From: a bacterium
Lineage (GTDB): Bacteria > CBDUZB01 > JAGLHV01
Direction of reading: 5' to 3'
DNA: 7,275 bases
Assembly (NCBI GenBank): GCA_023143305.1
Contig: JAGLHV010000060.1
Location: 1-7,275 of the forward strand
The notes under the pieces are model-generated. The model was given only the letters and a program-made list of their open reading frames with translations. It was not told the DNA's origin and ran no database searches. Positions 1 to 5,933 of the stretch are shown piece by piece (positions within the stretch are counted from its first letter, which is position 1; each line of letters starts with the position of its first letter). Both the position numbers and the translations under genes were made by a program.

Positions 1-138
1 AATAACCGTATTTATTTTTATGAAGAAAAATTAATTAAAAAGACTTTGTTATCTATAAATAAGTATAAAAATTTTAAATCTTTTTATGAAAAATTGGCTA
101 GAGATATTGATAAACAAATTGTTTTGGAAAAAAAATAA
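1..138 (+). CDS. C-terminal end of an unidentified protein, possibly LptE-like (partial)
   Basis: The first reading frame is open from the window edge to a TAA at 136-138 and gives 45 residues of a lysine-rich, mostly helical C-terminus that ends with the segment FYEKLARDIDKQIV. A closing amphipathic helix of the type (A/E)xLAxDIxxxIV is typical of LptE-like outer-membrane LPS assembly lipoproteins and related secreted proteins, which makes LptE a weak suggestion only. The rest of the gene lies upstream of the window. It is followed after 47 bp by a small membrane protein on the same strand with no obvious terminator between them, so it probably belongs to the same transcript. The identity is not established; that it is coding is supported by the open frame and residue composition. 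Confidence 0.5.
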   Translation, partial: NNRIYFYEEKLIKKTLLSINKYKNFKSFYEKLARDIDKQIVLEKK

Positions 139-185
139 ACTAAAATATAAAAAGTATAAAAATTTAAAATAGAATAGGAAAACAG

Positions 186-392
186 GTGAGAATTTTAAAA
201 ATAGTAATAGGCTTATCTTTATTTTTTTTAGGTTTAGGGTTTCTTAATTGGACTAATTGGATAGTCAAAGTAAATTACTGGGCAAGGAAATATGTTTTTT
301 GTGACCGATGGCTTCTTTTCCATCGTAGAAAAATCGGATTTGTTTGTTTGGTTTTATCCATAATTTTATTGTATATGGGTTTTTATAAGTAA
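186..392 (+). CDS. small two-span membrane protein, unrecognised (68 aa)
   Basis: A 68-residue protein starting with GTG, preceded by AGGA at 176-179 with a 6-nt spacer. It has two hydrophobic segments, about residues 3-20 and 50-66, joined by a basic, aromatic-rich linker with four Trp and a charged DRW...HRRK stretch. It would therefore be a small inner-membrane hairpin with both ends on the same side. I do not recognise the family. It sits between the 3' end of an upstream gene and a PmbA-family gene (29 bp downstream) on the same strand, so it is probably co-transcribed with both. No catalytic or binding motif is visible. The good ribosome binding site, the position in a run of same-strand genes and the two clean membrane spans argue that it is real. 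Confidence 0.6.
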   Translation: MRILKIVIGLSLFFLGLGFLNWTNWIVKVNYWARKYVFCDRWLLFHRRKIGFVCLVLSIILLYMGFYK

Positions 393-421
393 GAATTTAA
401 GGGGAAAGGTAAGGATATATA

Positions 422-1771
422 ATGTACAGGGTTTTTTCTGTTATTCAAGAGGTAGTTAAAAAAAACAGTCCTGAAATAGAAATAGAAGTTTTTATGACAG
501 AGATAAATCAAACGGATATTGAAGTTAGGGATCAGCAAATTGAGCATTTTAAGTTAGCTAAGAAAAACGGTGTTGGTTTGCGGATATTTCATGGGGGTAG
601 GTTAGGGTTTGCTTATAGTTCAGATATTTCCGATGATGGACTGAGGAAAATGGCCGGGATGGCTATGGACAATATAAAAAGTACTGCAAGGGATGAATAT
701 AACGGTTTAGCGGAAATAGAACAAAAACATAAAATGAAAGATATAAAAATAAAGGGAATATATAGTAGTGATTTAAAACAAGTTAGCATTGATGATAAAA
801 TTAATAGTGTGAAAGAAATGGAGAAAGTCGCTCTTGCTTATGACAAAAAAATAAAAAAAGTTCTCCATTCCTCTTATATAGATGCACAAAGCCGGGTTAG
901 TATTATAAATTCTTTAGGAATGGAAAAAAGTTATTGGTCTACTTATTGTTCTATAGGAATTAGTGCTGTTGCCGAAGAGAATGCAGAGGTTCAGGTAGGT
1001 AGTCATGGGCAGGAAAGAATTAGTTTTGACGGTTTAAATTTTGACCAGGTAGCGAAGAAAGCAGCCCAAAAAGCAGTTGCTATTTTAGGAGCTAAGAAAG
1101 TTAAATCTCAGAGGAGTACGGTTGTATTTCCTTCTCAAATAGCATGTAGTTTTTTGGAAATTATTTCTAATGCTTTTTGTGCTGATATGAAACAAAAAGG
1201 TAAATCTCTTTTTAAAGACAAAATAGGAAAAAAAGTTAGTTCCCCTTTAATAACTATTATTGATGATGGAACGTTATCCGGGGGGATAGCTACGATTCCT
1301 TTTGATGACGAAGGAGTTCCTCCTCAGAGAAGGATTTTAATAAATAAAGGAATTTTGGAAGGATACCTTTATGATATTTATACGGCAAGAAAGGATAATA
1401 CCCAGTCTACGGGTAATGCTAATCGAAATTCTTTTGCCGGGCTTCCTACTCCTTCTCCTACAAATTTTTTTATAGAAGAAGGAAAAATAACCAAAAAAGA
1501 ATTAATAGAAAAAGTAAAAAACGGTTTATATGTTATTAACGTTATGGGTATGCATATGGTAGATCCTGTATCGGGAGATTTTTCCATAGGGGTGGAAGGT
1601 TTATGGATTGATCAAGGAGTATTTTCATATCCGGTAAGAGGCATAACAATAGCAGGGAATGTTTTGGATTTATTAAATTCAATTGAAGAAATAGGAAATG
1701 ACCTTGTTTTTCACGATAATTTCGGATCGCCTACTTTAAAAATTTCTGAAATTTGTATTGGAGGGGAATAA
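422..1771 (+). CDS. pmbA: PmbA/TldE-family protein (TldD/PmbA metalloprotease complex subunit)
   Basis: A 449-residue protein, essentially the length of E. coli PmbA/TldE (about 450 aa). Family features in order: GVGLRIFHGGRLGFAYSSD (residues 50-68), the fold core around DDGTLSGGIATIPFDDEG (281-298) followed by an RRILINKGILEGYLYD stretch (303-318), STGNANR (329-335), and the C-terminal block DPVSGDFSIGVEGLWI (381-396) with ITIAGNVLDLL (408-418). The HExxxH zinc motif of TldD is absent, which separates PmbA/TldE from TldD. In characterised systems TldD and TldE form a heterocomplex in which TldD carries the zinc and proteolyses unfolded or modified peptides (microcin B17 maturation, CcdA turnover). 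The ATG is preceded by AAGGA at 411-415 with a 6-nt spacer. No tldD is next to it in the window, so the partner is presumably elsewhere. The family call is firm; its substrate here is unknown. Confidence 0.93.
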   Translation: MYRVFSVIQEVVKKNSPEIEIEVFMTEINQTDIEVRDQQIEHFKLAKKNGVGLRIFHGGRLGFAYSSDISDDGLRKMAGMAMDNIKSTARDEYNGLAEIEQKHKMKDIKIKGIYSSDLKQVSIDDKINSVKEMEKVALAYDKKIKKVLHSSYIDAQSRVSIINSLGMEKSYWSTYCSIGISAVAEENAEVQVGSHGQERISFDGLNFDQVAKKAAQKAVAILGAKKVKSQRSTVVFPSQIACSFLEIISNAFCADMKQKGKSLFKDKIGKKVSSPLITIIDDGTLSGGIATIPFDDEGVPPQRRILINKGILEGYLYDIYTARKDNTQSTGNANRNSFAGLPTPSPTNFFIEEGKITKKELIEKVKNGLYVINVMGMHMVDPVSGDFSIGVEGLWIDQGVFSYPVRGITIAGNVLDLLNSIEEIGNDLVFHDNFGSPTLKISEICIGGE

Positions 1772-1778
1772 AATCTTA

Positions 1779-2480
1779 TTATTTTTCAAAGATCTTTTCT
1801 GTGTCTTCCATGTAAATTTTAATATTTGCATCACAAATTAATTTTTCCATCCATGTATCAAAAATAGATGATTGTTTTTTCATAAGGAAGAATTCTTTAA
1901 ATTCTTCCTTTCCTTTTTTGAAATTATCCGGATATTCTTGTTTTTCTTTATTGTATGTATATTCTAATTCTTTAGTAGTTATTTTTATTGCGGAAAGAAA
2001 AAAAGTTTGTAGTTTAAATACAGCTAAAGATTTTTTTCTTGCCGTTTCAAAAGCCTCGGGAGTGGTGTGAAGATATCGCAAGATACGCAAATAAAGAGAA
2101 ATATCAAATTTTCCGTCTTTTTGGAAAATAGGATAAGAACGAATAGCATTGATTAATTCCTGCTGAGTAATTGTAATATTATATTTTTTAGATTCCTGGT
2201 ACATAAGTTCTTCTTTAATCATATTTTGAAGTAGCTCTTTTTTAAGAGCATTTATATCAATCTGAGCTGTTTTTTTGTTTTGGCGGTGAAATTCAATAGC
2301 TTGATCAAATAGTTGGGAAAAATCTTTTAAGGGAAGGCCTACACCATTGACTTTTCCGATTAAACCTGACTGTCTTTGTAAGAAAAAAGCTCCCCCGAAA
2401 CCGGCAAAAATAGCTATTATAAAAATAGAGGCAACAAACCATAATATGGTTTTTACATTTTTACGCAAATAATTCATCAT
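1779..2480 (-). CDS. SurA_N/PpiD-like membrane-anchored periplasmic chaperone without a PPIase domain
   Basis: A 233-residue protein with a short basic N-terminus, one transmembrane segment (about residues 12-34), then a segment reading IGKVNGVGLPLKDFSQLFDQ that is the usual opening of a SurA_N/PpiD chaperone domain. A helical core follows, including LLQNMIKEELMYQESKKYNITITQQEL and a KDGKFDISLY...PEAFE pattern, and then a C-terminal helix containing FDTWMEKL. That is the SurA/PpiD/Trigger-factor-like fold anchored in the inner membrane and facing the periplasm. SurA and PpiD normally carry one or more parvulin domains; there is no room for one here, so it would act as a holdase or chaperone only. 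Start: two consecutive ATGs (2480 and 2477), with AAGGGGAA at 2489-2496 placing the first at an 8-nt spacer. It converges on pmbA with only 7 bp between stop codons. Confidence 0.8.
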   Translation of the reverse strand: MMNYLRKNVKTILWFVASIFIIAIFAGFGGAFFLQRQSGLIGKVNGVGLPLKDFSQLFDQAIEFHRQNKKTAQIDINALKKELLQNMIKEELMYQESKKYNITITQQELINAIRSYPIFQKDGKFDISLYLRILRYLHTTPEAFETARKKSLAVFKLQTFFLSAIKITTKELEYTYNKEKQEYPDNFKKGKEEFKEFFLMKKQSSIFDTWMEKLICDANIKIYMEDTEKIFEK

Positions 2481-2524
2481 TTTAGATGTTCCCCTTTGGA
2501 ATGAGTTATATATTTTTACAAGTT

Positions 2525-2556
2525 ATTATATTAACTTAAATTTAAAACAAATGCAA
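2525..2556 (-). promoter_or_regulatory. possible promoter for the SurA_N-type gene
   Basis: In the 102-bp divergent gap, the minus strand carries a perfect TATAAT (2530-2525) about 45 bp before the ATG. The nearest -35-like hexamer is TTGCAT (2556-2551), but the spacer is 20 bp, longer than usual, so only the -10 element is persuasive. In AT-rich DNA such matches arise by chance. Confidence 0.35.
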
Positions 2557-2582
2557 GAGTTTTTTGATGCAAAGGAAAGAAG

Positions 2583-3467
2583 ATGTTTTTTGATTTAATT
2601 TTTAAAATTTTTATTTTTATATTTTTAGGATTTTGTTTTGGAAAGATAAAGATAAAAAAAATAAATTTAGAGGGTGTTACGCATAAAATAATAGATTTTT
2701 TTATTTATTTTGTTTATCCACTCTTTATATTTTTAGTTATTTGGAAAAATAATTCAGACTTGCACTTGATAACAAATATTTTTCTTATTGTCTCAGGAGT
2801 GATTTTAGGCGGTGCGTTTTTTTCTTTTTTCTTTTCTTTAGTTATTAGAAAACATTTTAGGGAAATCTGTCTTCCGATAATGTTTATGAATTCAGGGTAT
2901 TTAGCTATTCCGGTGAATACCTTATTATGGGGAGAGAAAGGTTGTGAATATGCGGTTATTTATGATATAGCGATGGGTTTACTTATGTATACAGTGGGGA
3001 TATTCTTAATAAGTAAAAAGAGAAATTTTAAACAAATCTTGAAAATGCCTATAATTTATGCGGCAATTTTAGGTCTGTTTTTAAATTATATAAATGTTTC
3101 GATTCCCGGATATTTTCATGGTTTTTATAAGATTATGAAAGTATTGATTTTTCCTTTTATCCTTTTTTTAGTCGGGTATCAATTAAGTTTAGTTAGATTT
3201 CCGGTTCATTTATTTAAAATGACGGGACTGGGTATAGTTTTGCGTATGGGTGGTGGCGGGCTTGTTGCTTATTTATTGAGCAACTTATTTAATTTATCCG
3301 GGGAAATAATTCCCGTACTGATTATGTCTTCTATGATGCCTTCGGCAGTTACTACATATCTTTTGGCTAAAAAATACCATGGAGCGGTTGAGTACACCGC
3401 ATTCATGGTTATTTTTAGTACTTTAGTTTCACTGGCACTTATACCCATAATAGCTAGTTTTTTTTAG
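2583..3467 (+). CDS. AEC (auxin efflux carrier) family transporter
   Basis: A 294-residue, very hydrophobic protein with about ten predicted membrane spans (roughly residues 4-20, 36-54, 63-88, 96-116, 123-143, 154-174, 185-205, 213-236, 242-263, 270-292). Family signatures: the MNSGYLAIPV segment at 102-111 corresponding to the conserved N-G-x-x-x-P broken helix, GYQLSL at 198-203, and a C-terminal block MPSAVTTYLLAKKYHGAVE with FSTLVSLALIPII. In bacterial AEC/MDC-type carriers this C-terminal block is the most conserved part. Length matches the family (about 300 aa). It would be an inner-membrane secondary transporter, probably exporting or exchanging an organic anion; the substrate cannot be read from sequence. 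The ATG follows an AGGAA ribosome binding site (2573-2577). Nothing adjacent is a metabolic enzyme that would hint at substrate. Its last 14 bp overlap the convergent bactofilin gene. Confidence 0.85.
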   Translation: MFFDLIFKIFIFIFLGFCFGKIKIKKINLEGVTHKIIDFFIYFVYPLFIFLVIWKNNSDLHLITNIFLIVSGVILGGAFFSFFFSLVIRKHFREICLPIMFMNSGYLAIPVNTLLWGEKGCEYAVIYDIAMGLLMYTVGIFLISKKRNFKQILKMPIIYAAILGLFLNYINVSIPGYFHGFYKIMKVLIFPFILFLVGYQLSLVRFPVHLFKMTGLGIVLRMGGGGLVAYLLSNLFNLSGEIIPVLIMSSMMPSAVTTYLLAKKYHGAVEYTAFMVIFSTLVSLALIPIIASFF

Positions 3468-3888
3468 AATTCACATCTAATTCAACGATATTTGATTTTG
3501 TTATATTTGTAGTTGTTTTTGGAATTTCTTTTTCTTTGCTCATTGTGCAATTTCCTTCAAAAAGGGCTCCTTCGGAAATAACCAATTGTTGAGCATATAT
3601 ATCTCCATGAACATGGGCTTTAACTTGAATGTCAATATTATGTACGACATGGATATTACCAATAATTTTTCCTCCGATTGTTACTGTTTGTGCTTTAATA
3701 TTTCCTTTTATTAACCCTTTTTCTCCCAGGACAACCCCACCCTTGTGGCTGATAACATCTCCTTCTATGGTTCCATCAATACGAATGCTGCTTTTAGAAG
3801 CAAGAGTTCCTTTTATGTTTGTATCAACTCCAATAATTGTTTCTATTTTGTCATCTATTTTGTCCGCCTCTTTTTTACCATTAAACAT
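3454..3888 (-). CDS. bactofilin (BacA/CcmA family polymer-forming cytoskeletal protein)
   Basis: A 144-residue protein with a central bactofilin beta-helix domain (about residues 18-116). The repeating short turns are visible as GTIEGDV (39-45), VVLGEKGLIKGNIKAQTVTIGG (52-73), GNIHV (77-81), HVHGDIYAQQLVISEGALFEGN (92-113). The N-terminal tail (charged) and C-terminal tail (Lys/Thr/Asn-rich, residues 117-144) look disordered, as is usual for this family. Bactofilins self-assemble into non-polar filaments under the inner membrane and recruit wall enzymes to shape the cell. An M23 endopeptidase gene lies immediately upstream on the same strand, the classical partner arrangement (compare CcmA with Csd1 in Helicobacter). 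The start ATG is preceded by AAAAGGAG with a short A-rich spacer. The gene ends inside the 3' end of the AEC transporter gene (14-bp overlap). Confidence 0.93.
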   Translation of the reverse strand: MFNGKKEADKIDDKIETIIGVDTNIKGTLASKSSIRIDGTIEGDVISHKGGVVLGEKGLIKGNIKAQTVTIGGKIIGNIHVVHNIDIQVKAHVHGDIYAQQLVISEGALFEGNCTMSKEKEIPKTTTNITKSNIVELDVNSKKN

Positions 3889-3964
3889 TTTTTTTCTCCT
3901 TTTTAATAAACATATTTTTATTGTTTTATTTTGCAGGGAAATAAAAGGATTGTTTTTTTTAATC

Positions 3965-4894
3965 CTATTTTAGATAATAAATAGGATTTACTGCCTTACC
4001 CCGTACCCGTACTTCATAGTGGAGGTGATTGCCGGTGGAACGACCTGTATTACCTGTGTAGCTGATAATTTGTCCACGTGTTACATAGTCACCTACTTTA
4101 ACTAATAGTTTGGAATTGTGGGCATAATAAGTAGATAATCCATATCCATGTTTGATTATTATTACATATCCATATCCCTTTGTTCTATGAGCTACTGTTA
4201 TTATTCCGTCTGCTGTAGTCCAAACAGGAGAACCTTTACGGTTTGCTATATCTAAACCTGTATGAAACTCGGATTTGTTACTAAACGGAGAAATTCTATA
4301 ACCAAAACGGGAGCTAATATAACCGTAAGTAGGCCAAATACAGGGAGTGGCTTCTAATATACTTTTTTGCAGAAAAATGCATTTAGATATTTCTAAAAAA
4401 CTTTTTATTTGTTGATTGGAATTAATTTGCAATTCTTTATTGCTTTTACGAAATTGATTTCTTTGAAACAATTTGTCAACAACTTGCTGTTCGTTTTTGC
4501 TGGGACCTCCTTTTCCTAAGTCCAAATAAGTACGAAGATAACTGGCATAAAAGGGATACCGGTTAATTATTTTTTTAGAATTTAAGGCAACCATGTTTCT
4601 TAATTGGTAGTCAATTTTTTCTACCTGAGAAATGAGTTCTTGGGATTTGACTGTTTCCTGAATAAAGAATGCTACTTTTTCCTGCAATGCTTTATTTTTC
4701 TGTTTAGTGGATAAATAATCTATATGGCGGGTCGTAATGAAAAAAGAACCAACGGTTAATCCTGCCCAGCAAGTAAGGATAAAATAAATAAATATAGAAG
4801 GAATACTGACTTTTAGCGGTTTATTGGTGTGGTGGGGAATAAACATAATCGTCAGTTTCTTTTTTATTAATTTATGTAAACTAAATCTCCTCAT
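3965..4894 (-). CDS. membrane-anchored M23 family metallopeptidase (LytM-type peptidoglycan endopeptidase)
   Basis: A 309-residue protein: basic N-terminus, one membrane span (about residues 31-53), a coiled-coil/linker region (about 60-180), then a C-terminal M23 (LytM/peptidase) domain (about 185-305). Active-site features are all present: HTGLD supplies His211 and Asp215 as zinc ligands, YYAH gives His259, and HLH gives His290 (catalytic) and His292 (zinc). A catalytically competent D,D- or D,L-endopeptidase anchored in the inner membrane with the domain in the periplasm is therefore expected. An in-frame ATG at 4927 would add 11 residues, but the start at 4894 directly follows a strong GGGGGAGGGA Shine-Dalgarno region (about 4895-4904), while the upstream ATG has none. 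The gene precedes bactofilin by 76 bp and both are probably on one transcript from the promoter at 4971-4998. Confidence 0.93.
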   Translation of the reverse strand: MRRFSLHKLIKKKLTIMFIPHHTNKPLKVSIPSIFIYFILTCWAGLTVGSFFITTRHIDYLSTKQKNKALQEKVAFFIQETVKSQELISQVEKIDYQLRNMVALNSKKIINRYPFYASYLRTYLDLGKGGPSKNEQQVVDKLFQRNQFRKSNKELQINSNQQIKSFLEISKCIFLQKSILEATPCIWPTYGYISSRFGYRISPFSNKSEFHTGLDIANRKGSPVWTTADGIITVAHRTKGYGYVIIIKHGYGLSTYYAHNSKLLVKVGDYVTRGQIISYTGNTGRSTGNHLHYEVRVRGKAVNPIYYLK

Positions 4895-4970
4895 TCCCTC
4901 CCCCTTCGTCGGAAAATTTGAAAACATCCGAATTGTCTTTCAAATTCACCCTTTTAGTCTTCTATTCATT

Positions 4971-4998
4971 AATATATCATAAAAATAAAGTTTGTCAA
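4971..4998 (-). promoter_or_regulatory. sigma70-type promoter for the M23-bactofilin operon
   Basis: On the minus strand a perfect -35 TTGACA (4998-4993) is followed by a 16-bp AT-rich spacer and a -10 TATATT (4976-4971, five of six consensus bases). A start of transcription near 4964 would leave a leader of about 70 nt before the ATG at 4894. It is correctly placed and oriented for the M23 gene and is the best promoter match in the window. Confidence 0.6.
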
Positions 4999-5232
4999 GG
5001 TGATTATTATTTTTTTTACTTCAAGGGAAAAATATCTAATTCAAAAGATTTTTTAGTATACTTCATTAAGTTATTAAAAGTCAAGATATTTTTTTCAGCA
5101 GGGAAGTTTCACGATTGAGCCTGTTGCCGGAATCATCAATTAATGGTTATGTTTATTAACGATAAAAAAGATTGCTCTCGACGGAAATAAAGGATGTAAT
5201 ATGTTTACTATAAAACAGGAGGGAATTTTTTT

Positions 5233-5395
5233 ATGATGGTAATAAAGTCATATCAAAAACAGATGTTTTATAACTTTTTATTTAATAAAAAAAGTGCCGG
5301 AAGATTTCTTATTAAGAAGAGTAGAAAAAGTAAGAGATTTAAGGTTTGTTACGGGATTAATTTTGAAGCATTATACTACAGGGCAACCATCAATA
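5233..5395 (+). pseudogene. N-terminal fragment of a DDE transposase (IS1182/IS5-like, DUF772-type), frameshifted and truncated
   Basis: An excellent ribosome binding site (AGGAGGG, 5217-5223, 9-nt spacer) leads to an ATG and residues including KQMFYNFLFNKK. The frame then has to shift at an A7 run (5287-5293). In the new frame, from GTG at 5294, one reads VPEDFLLRRVEKVRDL, RFVTGLILKHY and GQPSI. The order VPxDxLLRxI/V, V-D/R-x-x-F, Y-x-x-x-G-R/Q-P-S/A-I is the N-terminal transposase domain (DUF772/InsH N-terminal type) found in IS1182 and IS5-like elements. Removing one A from the run restores a continuous reading frame. Homology stops at GQPSI, where D-P-V normally follows, just before the palindromic repeat at 5401. 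The catalytic DDE part is missing. I cannot identify terminal inverted repeats of the element. The uninterrupted first frame runs on to 5442 only by reading through the repeat and is not a real product. Confidence 0.7.
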
Positions 5396-5400
5396 TTGAG

Positions 5401-5431
5401 TTCCCCCTTTTGAAAAGGGGGCCAGGGGGAT
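5401..5431. repeat. GC-rich palindromic intergenic repeat with alternative pairings
   Basis: CCCCCTTTT (5403-5411) and AAAAGGGGG (5413-5421) form a 9-bp perfect inverted repeat around a single G; sterically, eight pairs with a 3-nt loop. Next to it, AGGGGGA (5424-5430) is also complementary to TCCCCCT (5402-5408), so two mutually exclusive hairpins are possible; the second would be followed by TTTTA. From memory, CCCCCTTT/AAAGGGGG palindromes with a nearby extra GGGGG block are abundant dispersed repeats in many uncultured and delta-proteobacterial genomes; copy number here cannot be seen. It abuts the truncated transposase. Confidence 0.6.
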
Positions 5432-5457
5432 TTTACAAATAATAAATCAGCTTAGAA

Positions 5458-5479
5458 TCCACGCAGTAAGCTGCGGGGA
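5458..5479. repeat. REP-like GC hairpin
   Basis: TCC-a-CGCAG (5458-5466) pairs with CTGCG-g-GGA (5471-5479) around a TAAG loop: eight base pairs with one A/G mismatch, flanked by GAAT (5455) and ATTC (5482), which could extend the symmetry. It lies about 30 bp after the first palindrome. It looks like a REP element of the kind moved by REP-associated transposases. It is not followed by a T-run, so a terminator role is unlikely. Confidence 0.5.
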
Positions 5480-5933
5480 GAATTCATTGCAAAAAAGAGA
5501 CTTTCCATGGTAAAACTAACCACAAAAATTTTCGGCAAAGAATATAAAATTGAAAACCGCAAAAACCCTGATCAACAACTAAAAGACGATTCAGCAAAGA
5601 CATCCGTTTCCTCCTGAGGCGCATAGGCATCAGTTACTTTGCTTCGCTCTTACTTCGCAAACAAACCGCACACACTTTCAAAGATCAGCCTCTGGCTAAA
5701 AATAATTCCACTCCGGCAAACAAACTTCTCTGTTGATTTTCTCCTTGAATGCTTTTTTAAAATATGATATATAAAAGATGAAAACAGTAAAATAAGAAAT
5801 TAAAAAACAGGAAAAAGGGTAAAAATATCCAAGCCAACCGGAGCCGCTGGTTGTTTTGTGTAAATAATAGCAGCCGTTTTAATTCTTGGTGTTTTGGTAG
5901 CTAACAATTCAACTGGATATTTTTTTTGTTTTA
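5480..5933. other. gene-poor stretch with higher local GC and no convincing gene
   Basis: From about 5540 to 5745 the G+C rises (27 of 60 bases at 5581-5640, against about 30% nearby). Only short conflicting frames occur: a 36-residue plus-strand frame (5507-5617, ATG with a weak upstream purine run), an ATG-less plus frame (5572-5736), and a 39-residue minus-strand frame (5603-5484) with an AGGAGG before its ATG. None resembles a known protein. The hexamer CTTCGC occurs twice (5642 and 5653). At 5835-5853 CAACC...GGTTG forms a small hairpin followed by TTTTG. The stretch reads like mobile-element debris. Confidence 0.4.
5745..5773 (+). promoter_or_regulatory. possible promoter for the zinc-ribbon/YidD operon
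   Basis: TTGAAT (5745-5750), a 17-bp spacer and TATATA (5768-5773) make a moderate sigma70-like match (4/6 at each hexamer) upstream of the plus-strand genes that begin near 5934. AT-richness makes chance matches likely, so this is tentative. Confidence 0.3.

Noticed and set aside
1378..1587. 69-codon minus-strand frame inside pmbA
   Set aside because: It is antisense to the most conserved C-terminal part of pmbA and has no independent support.
1767..1785. Possible bidirectional terminator between pmbA and the SurA_N gene (AATAA/TTATT with a following T tract)
   Set aside because: The stem is five A/T pairs only and would be too unstable to terminate transcription.
3946..3966. AGGATT/AATCCT inverted repeat between the M23 and bactofilin genes
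   Set aside because: It is a 6-bp stem with a 9-nt homopolymeric loop that overlaps the M23 stop codon; too weak for a terminator, and the two genes are better explained as one transcript.
3629..3973. 114-codon hydrophobic frame opposite the bactofilin gene
   Set aside because: It is the antisense shadow of the bactofilin beta-helix repeats, and the minus-strand protein is an unmistakable family member.
4918..5118. 66-codon plus-strand frame with a TTG start
   Set aside because: It has no ribosome binding site, overlaps the start and promoter of the M23 gene on the other strand, and its AT-driven Phe/Lys/Tyr composition is that of non-coding DNA.
5131..5161. TTAAT...ATTAA symmetry upstream of the transposase relic considered as an IS terminal repeat or operator
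   Set aside because: A 5-bp A/T match is expected by chance and there is no matching right end in the window.
5233..5442. Continuous 69-codon frame with a good ribosome binding site ending in FPLLKRGPGGF
   Set aside because: The last residues are simply the palindromic repeat read through. The transposase similarity continues in another frame after 5293, so this is a broken transposase and not a novel small protein.
5484..5603. 39-codon minus-strand frame preceded by AGGAGG
   Set aside because: The Shine-Dalgarno match is good, but the peptide resembles nothing, it overlaps another equally short frame on the plus strand, and it ends inside repeat-flanking sequence. Kept only as a remark in the intergenic entry.
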